A DNA stretch of 17,957 bases from Desulfobacteraceae bacterium (GTDB taxonomy: Bacteria; Desulfobacterota; Desulfobacteria; Desulfobacterales; ETH-SRB1). Below are positions 6,745-13,456 of the stretch, piece by piece (the stretch's first letter is position 1; each line of letters opens with the position of its first letter). The notes beneath the pieces were generated by a model. It saw only the letters and a program-made list of their open reading frames with translations, ran no database searches and had not been told where the DNA came from. The stretch lies in assembly GCA_013202725.1 (NCBI GenBank), contig JABMRH010000155.1, forward strand, positions 1 through 17,957, given 5' to 3'. Position numbers and translations under genes: made by a program.

Positions 6745-7596
6745 GTCTGAAACAGTCTCTTTAATCTCTATGTGGAAACTCTTTTCAAGCAACAGTTCAC
6801 CTGTTGTGGCAAATACAAATACCGTAGCTGTTTTAAATCGTTTTGGGTCAGCTTCATTCTGTGTTTTGAATTTAATGATTTTGAAACGCAATATTGAAAA
6901 ATACTGCCCTTTTTTAAACTTGGCAGGTTTCCCTGAAACCAGAGACACTGGTGGAAATGTCAGCCAGCTACTTTGATCATCTTCGTTTTGTTTTAGTATT
7001 ACAAATGCATGCCCTAAAACAGGTTGGTCATTTTGAGAGGTATTTATTATTTTAAATTGAACATTCAATGCAGCGGTGTCAGGTTCAAATAAAATACTAA
7101 AATCCTCGATATCGGTTCTCTGAAGCTTTTCAGGCCCGGCAAGATCTGTTTTCTCTCCGACCTGATTCTTGTCCGGCAAAGAAGCAGTTTTGTCAATCGC
7201 TTTGGAATCTGCGGTTTCAACAAAAGAGTTTGAATCAGGCAATATATCGGCGTCTCTGTTTTTAATCTTGGCTTCCGCCACAACAAGACGCACCATCAGC
7301 AAATCCTTTTCATCACGCAAAGACATAACCTCCTGGCGCGAAATATCCAAAGCATTGCTCAAATTCTTATTATCTTCTCTTGTGCTTTTGAAAACAATCA
7401 ATAACCAGGAAAAAGAAACTATAGCGATAACCAGTATAATCGCTAATGTAATCACCACCATTTTGGGCCTTTTTATCGATATTATATGCCCCCGATCCCC
7501 TAAAAACAAAATACTCCAGGAGCTATCTCTTTTTGACGGCTTTGGCAGTATGTATTCTTTTACAACTTTTGCCAGGTTTCTCGAAAGATCTTCCAT
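6727..7596 (-). CDS. Single-pass membrane protein of unknown function in a cell-shape cluster
   Basis: I do not recognise a family. The 289-aa protein has a basic cytoplasmic N-terminus of about 45 residues (with FLGDRGHIISIKRPK), one strong membrane segment near 47-69, then a charged, probably coiled-coil stretch at 70-115. A low-complexity linker covers 116-160 and a beta-rich domain 165-280, presumably periplasmic. The start, ATG 7596, lies inside the end of the Csd6-like gene (37-bp overlap) with AAGGA upstream, so translation is probably coupled. Between the Csd6-like and Csd4-like genes, with bactofilin next, it is a candidate link between a cytoplasmic bactofilin filament and periplasmic wall enzymes. 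Helicobacter Csd5 and Csd7 play such roles, but I see no sequence likeness to them. Function is inferred only from position. Confidence 0.75.
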   Translation of the reverse strand: MEDLSRNLAKVVKEYILPKPSKRDSSWSILFLGDRGHIISIKRPKMVVITLAIILVIAIVSFSWLLIVFKSTREDNKNLSNALDISRQEVMSLRDEKDLLMVRLVVAEAKIKNRDADILPDSNSFVETADSKAIDKTASLPDKNQVGEKTDLAGPEKLQRTDIEDFSILFEPDTAALNVQFKIINTSQNDQPVLGHAFVILKQNEDDQSSWLTFPPVSLVSGKPAKFKKGQYFSILRFKIIKFKTQNEADPKRFKTATVFVFATTGELLLEKSFHIEIKETVSDLTPNT

Positions 7597-8918
7597 CCGT
7601 CCTTTTCCTGTACTAATATAAGTTTTTTTATTCCCTTTGCCTTGAATGCACTCGACATATAAGTCTGAACAAATGAAACTGTAGTTTTATTTCCTAATTT
7701 TTTAATAATCAGATTATCTCTTGAAACACGAATAAAATCGTATTTACTATTCAATCTATCTTTGTAGTTAAGCCATGCTTTGAGATTCATTCCCTGGGAA
7801 CGGAAGTCGCTTGAATAATAACTTCCGTATTGCCTAATATCCTTTGCAGACCACGTTTTCAACCACTCATCAACAAGGTTTGTAATTTCATGCTTATCTC
7901 CAAGCAACCTTTTCAGGTTAAGACCTGCTGAAATAAGCGGATTGCTATTTTGTTGATTTGTTTGAGCTCCATGAGATTCTTCGCCGACTATACTGAAGGA
8001 ATTTCCCATATTTGCCAAATAAAGTTTTTTGCTTCCTGCATATAATTCCTTGCCTGATGATCTTACAAACTGATCAAACAAGATAACATAAATCCCATTA
8101 TGCCTTAAAATCGATCTTCCTTTTATTTCAACAGATAGATCCAGATTAGACGCAGAATAAATCTTTTTAACTTTGTTCCACTCGGTCCACCAGGAAATAT
8201 CAGGCAAATATTCAGGAGCATAACACTCCAGATATTCATGATAAGTGCCGTTCTCAAGCGCATGGTTCCATTGTTTAAGCAAATTAAAGATAGAACTCTT
8301 TATCTTGCTCTTATCATCAAAAGAAGCATACGAAAGCTTGTCCACAATGACAATAGGGGTTTTATGCAAGACAATATATTTTGCCAGTCTATCAATATCC
8401 TGGTTTGCCAGCACAATACACCCGTTTGAATCCCTTGCTTTTATAGACTGGTTGGTTCCATGAAGCCAAATTGAATGGCCTACGCGGCCTTCAACGCAAT
8501 CAAAAAAATTAGGATAATCAATAGGAAAGGCCATGGTTCCATAGGTTGGCGAAAGATCCCTCTTTTTATACTTATTGGTGAAAAAGTAGAGCCCCTCAGG
8601 AGTTTTTTTGTCTCCGGAGCGGAATTTCCTCCCGGCCGCCTCGCCGGTTGAACATTTAAAACTATACATTTTCTTAAAGGAATCATCATAATCATCATAA
8701 GAATAGACAAGTAATTGCTGAGTATCCTTTTCAACCACCATCGCATATTTTGTACTGCCGTCATTATCAAATGAAATAAGCACGTCCGGCACTTTGACCA
8801 TGCTCGGTTCATGGCTTGCAACGGCCTTCAACGATGCTGAAACTCCGGAGCTAATTAACGGTAACATAATCACCGCAAGCCATATATAAAATATCCGCAT
8901 CTTGATATAACGAGCCAT
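7560..8918 (-). CDS. Csd6-like L,D-transpeptidase-fold (YkuD) protein with two NTF2-like domains
   Basis: A 452-aa exported protein. A signal peptide spans about 1-28. The YkuD domain at roughly 55-193 holds H153 (LHGTNQ) and the SNGC motif with catalytic C167 (the usual motif is SHGC, so N165 replaces His). Two NTF2-like domains follow: about 210-312 (LLKQWNHALENGTYHEYLECY) and 346-452 (VDEWLKTWSAKDIRQYGSYY, ending WKIFRETW). Helicobacter Csd6 has a YkuD domain plus one NTF2-like domain and works as an L,D-carboxypeptidase on tetrapeptides, making the substrate of Csd4. A similar pairing with the Csd4-like gene is likely here. The start is ATG 8918 after GAAGG; ATG 8963 would overlap the preceding gene. 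A true L,D-transpeptidase activity cannot be excluded. Confidence 0.82.
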   Translation of the reverse strand: MARYIKMRIFYIWLAVIMLPLISSGVSASLKAVASHEPSMVKVPDVLISFDNDGSTKYAMVVEKDTQQLLVYSYDDYDDSFKKMYSFKCSTGEAAGRKFRSGDKKTPEGLYFFTNKYKKRDLSPTYGTMAFPIDYPNFFDCVEGRVGHSIWLHGTNQSIKARDSNGCIVLANQDIDRLAKYIVLHKTPIVIVDKLSYASFDDKSKIKSSIFNLLKQWNHALENGTYHEYLECYAPEYLPDISWWTEWNKVKKIYSASNLDLSVEIKGRSILRHNGIYVILFDQFVRSSGKELYAGSKKLYLANMGNSFSIVGEESHGAQTNQQNSNPLISAGLNLKRLLGDKHEITNLVDEWLKTWSAKDIRQYGSYYSSDFRSQGMNLKAWLNYKDRLNSKYDFIRVSRDNLIIKKLGNKTTVSFVQTYMSSAFKAKGIKKLILVQEKDGWKIFRETWQKL

Positions 8919-8937
8919 CACCTTCTCTAAAAAAAAC

Positions 8938-9747
8938 CTATAAGTTGTTTGATACCACTCCAACAGTATCCCCCCTGTCGGCCGTAAAATAGCGCCTTGC
9001 GTTGCCGCAATTTACAGCTATTTCAAGATATCCTCTGCTGCCGATAATGGCAAGAGGGCTTTGTGGCAATACGTTTTCATATGTTTTTGATAATCCAATA
9101 ATTTTCTTTTTGCCTATCCTGAATTCCAATCTTTCTTCTTTGCAGGCCTTACAAAATTTATCAAGGCTCTTTGCGTCTATATTTGTAATCAGGTTGCCGA
9201 ATCTATCAACAGATACAACAGTCCCCACAAGTTCGCCGCTGCTTGAAATGCCGGCATGTTTGACAGACAGCCTTTCTAAATCTATCCTATCTATTGGCAC
9301 ACCTAATGCTTTAATCCCAATCCCCTTAGACAGGTGCGCGGCAACAGGAGCAAAAATATCTCTTCCGTGAAAGGTTCGGCTTACAGATTCTAAAAAATAA
9401 CGTGAGTTCTCAACGCGAACGATCGAGCCGATATTAGCTTCATCCATTAAAAAGGTTAAAACTCCATTATCCGGCGTAAGAAAAATATGTCCCGTCATTT
9501 CAAGGGCGATTATTGCACGCTCACTCCCGACTCCCGGATTTACAACAACAACATGAACTGTTCCTTCAGGAAAATATTTGAAAGAATATTTTATGATATA
9601 TGCGGCCTGGATTAAGTCCTGAGGCTCGATATGGTGAGTAATATCGACGATAATTGCGGCAGGGTTAACGGAAAGGATAACGCCCTTCATGACACCAACA
9701 TACTCATCATCAACACCAAAATCGGTAATAAGAGTAATTATTGACAT
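8938..9747 (-). CDS. SAM-hydroxide adenosyltransferase homologue (DUF62)
   Basis: A 269-aa protein of the DUF62 / chlorinase-fluorinase-like family, which splits S-adenosylmethionine with water to adenosine and methionine. Visible family motifs are TDFG and DEYVGVMKG (8-22), NPGVG (70-74), TPDNG (91-95), FHGRDIFAPVAAHL (126-139), DRFGNLITN and GSRGYLEIA. R77 and H127 fit the family's Asp-Arg-His triad, but the expected Asp of DPGVG is N70, so activity may be changed. I start it at ATG 9747 (MSIITL), where family homology begins. An ATG at 9879 would add 44 residues (including a PPKSPLQGG stretch) that merely translate an inserted G/C-run repeat. The ribosome-binding site at 9747 is weak. It follows ruvB and precedes the Csd6-like gene by 19 bp. 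Confidence 0.85.
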   Translation of the reverse strand: MSIITLITDFGVDDEYVGVMKGVILSVNPAAIIVDITHHIEPQDLIQAAYIIKYSFKYFPEGTVHVVVVNPGVGSERAIIALEMTGHIFLTPDNGVLTFLMDEANIGSIVRVENSRYFLESVSRTFHGRDIFAPVAAHLSKGIGIKALGVPIDRIDLERLSVKHAGISSSGELVGTVVSVDRFGNLITNIDAKSLDKFCKACKEERLEFRIGKKKIIGLSKTYENVLPQSPLAIIGSRGYLEIAVNCGNARRYFTADRGDTVGVVSNNL

Positions 9748-9863
9748 AGCTCGTTGCTGGTTAACACCCCCCTTAGCCCCCCCCTGAAGGGGGGATTTTG
9801 GGGGGTGTTGCTCTTTGCTCTTTGCTCTATGCTTTGAGCTTTCACCTTTGAGCTTCTCGTTGC
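9748..9863. repeat. Inserted repeat: G/C-run hairpin plus heptamer array
   Basis: Between ruvB and the DUF62 gene lie runs of C and G able to pair (about 9767-9805, with CCCC-TGAA-GGGG at the core). Four TGCTCTT-like heptamers follow (9809-9836, the last two degenerate). A 10-bp direct repeat, CTCGTTGCTG, occurs at 9750-9759 and 9854-9863, the second copy inside the ruvB 3' end. This looks like insertion of a short repetitive element with a target duplication. The PPKSPLQGG peptide it can encode is a known false-ORF product of such repeats. Confidence 0.6.
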
Positions 9864-10870
9864 TGAATACTAAAGCCAAGGTGTCTGTATGCCGGTTCAG
9901 TAGCCTTTCTTCCTGATGGAGTCCTTATAATCAGACCGATTTTAAGAAGATATGGCTCAACAACATCAACGAGCGTATCCGCCTCTTCCTGAAGTGTCGC
10001 AGAAATCGCTTCAATACCGACCGGACCGCCATGATAAAACTCGATTACTGTTTTAAGATATCGGCGATCAAGACGAGTCAGCCCCTTTTTATCAACCCCT
10101 TCCAGAGACAGAGCCTCTTCGACCGTCTTCTTTGTAATTTTTCCATCTGCCCGAACCTGGACATAATCCCTTACGCGTTTAAGAAGTCTGTTTACAATTC
10201 TTGGAGTTCCTCTGGATCTCTTTGCAAGCTCAATTGCGCCTTTATCATCGATACTGACTTTAAGCAAGTCTGCGGAACGTCTGCCGATTTTCACAAGATC
10301 CTCTTCTCCATAAAAATCAATGCTTCTTAATATGCCGAATCGATCCCGCAAAGGGGCTGATAACAGCCCAACACGAGTAGTTGCGCCAATAAGGGTAAAA
10401 GTGTTCAGGCGGTATCTATGGCTACGCGCATGCGCTCCCTTATCAAACATAAAGTCAACGGCAAAATCCTCCATTGCAGGATACAGGAACTCTTCCACCG
10501 TCTTTGGCATTCTATGAATCTCATCTACAAACAGGACATCCCCTTCTTCAAGGTGGGTCAGAATTCCTATCAGATCTCCGCCTTTTTCAAGCGCCGGCCC
10601 TGAAGTCACAGTAATATCGCTCCCCATTTCATTGGCAACAATATAAGCCAGGGTGGTTTTCCCAAGACCCGGAGGTCCATGAAAAAGAATATGATCTATC
10701 GGCTCCTTACGCTGCGTAGCGGCTTCTATCGCGATTTCAAGTGTCTCAACTATCTCTGTCTGACCGACATATTCCGAAAGCCTTTCCGGACGCAATGACA
10801 GGATTTCCGATTCCAGGTCAACGGGCAAACTTGATTCAGAAAGTATGCCGCTAAGCGGTCTTTTCGCCAC
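9842..10870 (-). CDS. ruvB: Holliday junction branch-migration ATPase RuvB
   Basis: A 342-aa AAA+ motor that drives Holliday junction migration with RuvA. Walker A is at 65-72 (GPPGLGKT) and Walker B around D116-E117 (VDEIH). Sensor 1 is GATTR near 162-166, the arginine finger is in APLRDRFG near 172-179, and a C-terminal winged helix ends with REAQR. The N-terminal LRPERLSEYVGQ is typical. The start is GTG 10870, inside the end of ruvA (20-bp overlap) and preceded by GAGG, so the two are translationally coupled. Length is normal. Its 3' end abuts the G/C-run repeat insert. Confidence 0.97.
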   Translation of the reverse strand: MAKRPLSGILSESSLPVDLESEILSLRPERLSEYVGQTEIVETLEIAIEAATQRKEPIDHILFHGPPGLGKTTLAYIVANEMGSDITVTSGPALEKGGDLIGILTHLEEGDVLFVDEIHRMPKTVEEFLYPAMEDFAVDFMFDKGAHARSHRYRLNTFTLIGATTRVGLLSAPLRDRFGILRSIDFYGEEDLVKIGRRSADLLKVSIDDKGAIELAKRSRGTPRIVNRLLKRVRDYVQVRADGKITKKTVEEALSLEGVDKKGLTRLDRRYLKTVIEFYHGGPVGIEAISATLQEEADTLVDVVEPYLLKIGLIIRTPSGRKATEPAYRHLGFSIQQREAQR

Positions 10871-11474
10871 GATATACCTCTTCTATGAGCTCTTCAGGGG
10901 TTGATATGTTTATATTGCGTTTCACAGCTTCAGAAATCATCCGCTTGGCATCACCAGCCCTATAACCTAACTGACCAACAAACACATCAAAGACCTGCCT
11001 TGAAAAATCCTGCGCGACAGGCGTCTCTTCCAACTCCTTTTCTGTTTTGCGGATTAATGCGAACTTATTCATCTTGCCTTCAAGTGTGGCGATTATTTTC
11101 TGTGCGGTCCTGTTCCCGATACCTTTTAATCGCTTAAGCTTGGCAACATCTTTTGATTCAATGGCCCTGGCTATTTCACGAACAGGAAGGCTCATGGCTT
11201 TAACCGCTTTCAAGGGGCCTATATCTTCAACAGAGATAAAATATTGAAAAAATTCTCTCTCTACCTCGAGATTAAAACCGATCAATACAGGCTTTGGTTG
11301 CCGTTCGGTTTGTTGGTAATAAATATACAGAGAAACCTCGTCACCGATCACCTTTGACTTAAAACTGTCCATAACAAATGCTGGAAGCAAAACTTCATAT
11401 CCCACCTGACCGGCGAGAAGAAGTATGCGCTCATCCTCTTTTTTCAGCAGCTTTCCTTCAATATAACCTATCAT
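10851..11474 (-). CDS. ruvA: Holliday junction DNA helicase subunit RuvA
   Basis: A 207-aa protein that grips the four-way junction and recruits RuvB. The N-terminal OB-fold domain begins MIGYIEGKLL. Two helix-hairpin-helix motifs follow: around 72-92 (ISVEDIGPLKAVKAMS) and 107-127 (AKLKRLKGIGNRTAQKII). The C-terminal RuvB-binding domain is near 155-205 (VFDVFVGQLGYRAGDAKRMI). Length is normal. It sits between ruvC (19 bp away) and ruvB (overlapping). The start is ATG 11474; no strong ribosome-binding site is visible. Confidence 0.96.
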   Translation of the reverse strand: MIGYIEGKLLKKEDERILLLAGQVGYEVLLPAFVMDSFKSKVIGDEVSLYIYYQQTERQPKPVLIGFNLEVEREFFQYFISVEDIGPLKAVKAMSLPVREIARAIESKDVAKLKRLKGIGNRTAQKIIATLEGKMNKFALIRKTEKELEETPVAQDFSRQVFDVFVGQLGYRAGDAKRMISEAVKRNINISTPEELIEEVYRGEKTA

Positions 11475-11493
11475 TTATTTGTCTTATGGGGTT

Positions 11494-12006
11494 TCATTGT
11501 TTAAGTTTTTTTAAACAGTCCTGATATCGAAAAAGACCTATAAGGGCTAAACCAATTGCATCAGAAGCATGGTGCGGCTTAATCGGTGTCGTCAAATTTA
11601 AAAAATGTCTGACCGCCCTTTCGAGCTGCATTTTGCTGGCATTACCGTTGCCTGTTAAAATCTGCTTGACCTCACGTGCCGGAACCTCGGTTACGGGTAC
11701 ATCAACCCGGCATCCTGCAAGAAGAATTACACCTGTAACCTTTCCCAAAGTTATGCCTGCCTTCGGATATTTATGAAGAGAAAATACATCCTCTATAATC
11801 ATAAGGTCGGGCTTTTCATCTTTTAAAATAATAAGAAGTTTTGAAAAGATTTGGTTGAGGCGACTCGGCAATGAAATGTTTTTTGAAGTATTTATGCTCC
11901 CATAGGAATAGCCTTCAACCTTAAGCCCCATACCTCTGACAATGCCGATGCCGGTTGCGGATAGGCCGGGATCTATGCCGATGGTCTTAATCGCTGTGTT
12001 TTTTAT
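11494..12006 (-). CDS. ruvC: Holliday junction resolvase RuvC with apparent non-AUG start
   Basis: A metal-dependent endonuclease that cuts Holliday junctions, working with RuvAB. The only ATG in frame, at 11931, gives 145 aa and omits the family's first catalytic aspartate. The frame stays open upstream and encodes IGIDPGLSATG, exactly the RuvC N-terminus, before an in-frame stop at 12043-12045. No ATG, GTG or TTG lies in that stretch. ATA at 12006 has AAAGGGG 5 bases upstream and overlaps the stop of the preceding gene (AAAATAA), so I start there: 170 aa, normal for RuvC, with D12 as first catalytic Asp. The acidic residue of IIEDVF and the C-terminal HHASDAIGLA motif provide the others. 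An ATT at 11991 is a second candidate. A sequencing error in ATG is possible. Confidence 0.85.
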   Translation of the reverse strand: MKNTAIKTIGIDPGLSATGIGIVRGMGLKVEGYSYGSINTSKNISLPSRLNQIFSKLLIILKDEKPDLMIIEDVFSLHKYPKAGITLGKVTGVILLAGCRVDVPVTEVPAREVKQILTGNGNASKMQLERAVRHFLNLTTPIKPHHASDAIGLALIGLFRYQDCLKKLKQ

Positions 12007-12854
12007 TTTAACCCCTTTAATTTCCGCTTTGCTATCTTTGCTTCATTTGATTTCGGGTGTTTTACAACCAGTTCGTTTAAAATAAGACGGGCATTTGCCT
12101 TTTCTCCGAGGTTTAAAAAGGCAAGCCCTTGTTTCAAAAGGGAAGCCGGCACCTTGTTGCCTTTCGGATATTTTTCTATCACCTTCTGGTATTCCAATAT
12201 CGCTTTTTCATACCATTTCCCGCGATAGTATATTTCACCGATCCAAAATTGTGCATTATCGGCATGCCGTGACTTTGGATATTGCTTTATTATTCTTTGA
12301 AACTCCTCACGAGCGGCCTCAAGATCACCATGATCAAATGCCTGTTTAGCTGATGCGTAAATTTCATCTTCCGAAAGCCCCTTTTCGGTTTTGCCCACAG
12401 CCTTGGTTTTTGAATCAGAGCCTGAAGACTCTAAATCAAGATATTGCTGTATATTTACAATGCAATCATAATTTAAAGCCGATCTTTCTTCAACTTTACC
12501 TAAAATATCTTTCCTTTTTGCTCCCACATCTTCAAGAGCTACTATTCTCCGCTTTAACAGGTATCCGGTCTCTTCAAGTTTTCCATTTAATATCCGCATT
12601 TCCTCTCTGAGCCCGTCTAACATGACATATATATCTGCAGACCTGGTTCTATGGTAATGCTCCTTTTCTTCCTGTTTTTTTATGCATTCCTGCATCAGGG
12701 ATTTAAGCCGAGCCTCATCCTTCTCCAGCTCAACATTGCGCTGTTCAAGAACAGCCATGCGATCATAGAGCGCTATAACATCCTGCTGCATGGCGCACCC
12801 GCACAAAACGGCAAGACAGGCAATAAATAAAACAATAATTTTCATAGCAGCCAT
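12003..12854 (-). CDS. YbgF/CpoB-like lipoprotein with coiled coil and TPRs
   Basis: A 283-aa exported protein. A signal peptide ends in a lipobox-like VLCGC with C20 as lipidation site. Residues about 25-125 form a long charged coiled coil. After a linker, three tetratricopeptide repeats cover 163-283 (EIYASAKQAFDHGDLEAAREEF; NAQFWIGEIYYRGKWYEKAI; SLLKQGLAFLNLGEKANARL). This matches YbgF/CpoB, which links Tol-Pal and peptidoglycan synthesis during outer-membrane constriction, although standard YbgF is soluble rather than lipidated and no tol or pal gene is in this window. Starts at 12854 or 12845 are possible; neither has a good ribosome-binding site. Its stop overlaps the proposed ruvC start. 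The upstream side is cut off 17 bp away by the inverted repeat of the IS110-type element. Confidence 0.75.
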   Translation of the reverse strand: MAAMKIIVLFIACLAVLCGCAMQQDVIALYDRMAVLEQRNVELEKDEARLKSLMQECIKKQEEKEHYHRTRSADIYVMLDGLREEMRILNGKLEETGYLLKRRIVALEDVGAKRKDILGKVEERSALNYDCIVNIQQYLDLESSGSDSKTKAVGKTEKGLSEDEIYASAKQAFDHGDLEAAREEFQRIIKQYPKSRHADNAQFWIGEIYYRGKWYEKAILEYQKVIEKYPKGNKVPASLLKQGLAFLNLGEKANARLILNELVVKHPKSNEAKIAKRKLKGLK

Positions 12855-12871
12855 ATTAAAACTTTCGTAAC

Positions 12872-12891
12872 AATTTTCAGATTCTCACGCA
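12872..12891 (+). repeat. 20-bp inverted repeat, left arm (IS110-type element boundary)
   Basis: The 20 bases starting AATTTTCAGATTC and ending TCTCACGCA have a perfect reverse complement at 14823-14842. The pair encloses the transposase and its non-coding flank. Confidence 0.8.
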
Positions 12892-12897
12892 CGTGCA

Positions 12898-12913
12898 GCG
12901 CAGGCGCCTGCGC
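12898..12913. repeat. 16-bp perfect GC palindrome
   Basis: GCGCAGGCGCCTGCGC is self-complementary and lies between the IR arm and the 39-bp-TIR element. Its AGGCGCC core recurs at both ends of that neighbouring element, so it may be a remnant end or target. Confidence 0.6.
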
Positions 12914-12920
12914 CGCGTGA

Positions 12921-13135
12921 AGGCGCCAAGCTCGCAAAGAAAAAAATAAAACTTAGTGTCCTGTCATCTATGTAATGTCGCAAAGATGGCCGTCATTCCC
13001 GCGGAAGCGGGAATACAGAAGCGCCGAAGTAGCCAGAAATACTGGATTCCCACCTTCATGGGAATGACGAGTGCCTGATACGATATTTCACGCATGACGC
13101 TAAGTTTTATTTTTTTCTTTGCGAGCTTGGCGCCT
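12921..13135. mobile_element. 215-bp non-autonomous element with 39-bp terminal inverted repeats
   Basis: The arms 12921-12959 and 13097-13135 are reverse complements at 38 of 39 positions; they begin AGGCGCCAAGCTCGC and continue through an A-rich stretch to ACTTAGYGT. The interior holds a REP-like inverted repeat, CGTCATTCCCG (12991-13001) and TGGGAATGACG (13059-13069). No coding frame is visible. The size and near-perfect arms suggest a MITE-type element, recently active or recently converted. No flanking target duplication was recognised. Confidence 0.65.
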
Positions 13136-13456
13136 GGTTTATTGTAGTCAAGTTTTATTTAAAAAAAATTAGCAGAAAATTATTATGTGCGAGAATGGGC
13201 CACCATTAAGCTCGTCGGAGCACATGATAATTTTTCTGCGGGTTATAAGCACCATATTGCGCATTTGAATATCCTGTTTTTTAGCTTTAGTCATAGAGAG
13301 CGTCACCTTACCCATCCTGGTATTTGAGAGTCTCAACTGAGCTCTAACCTTGCTTTATCGGGAATAGGTGACGACGGGGAGCCGTAAAAGCTTTGCGAGA
13401 AGGTCGATAGTATCGCCTTAATGACGCCAATGATGGTCTCCCCGCCTTCACACAAC
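13136..13456 (-). ncRNA. Candidate bridge/seek RNA region of the IS110-type element
   Basis: The 3' flank of the transposase has no large gene. On the transposase strand it contains paired segments: CGTCACCT (13301-13308) with AGGTGACG (13366-13373), and a longer stem from 13172-13190 and 13220-13239 around a 29-base loop. IS1111-group elements encode a guide RNA with target- and donor-binding loops in this position. I cannot define its ends or loops by eye, so only the region is called. A 41-codon frame overlaps part of it. Confidence 0.35.
13169..13294 (-). CDS. Possible 41-aa ORF in the IS 3' flank
   Basis: An ATG at 13294 with AAGGTG about 9 bases upstream opens a 41-codon frame (MTKAKKQDIQMRN... 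ending IIIFC). It covers the 13172-13239 stem. It may be a chance frame inside a structured non-coding region; no family is recognised. Confidence 0.15.
   Translation of the reverse strand: MTKAKKQDIQMRNMVLITRRKIIMCSDELNGGPFSHIIIFC

Noticed and set aside
9748..9805. Intrinsic terminator between ruvB and DUF62
   Set aside because: The G/C-run hairpin is strong but no U-tract follows on the minus strand, and it looks like part of an inserted repeat.
12898..13135. CRISPR-like array
   Set aside because: The repeats are inverted arms and palindromes, not regularly spaced direct repeats with spacers, and no cas gene is present.
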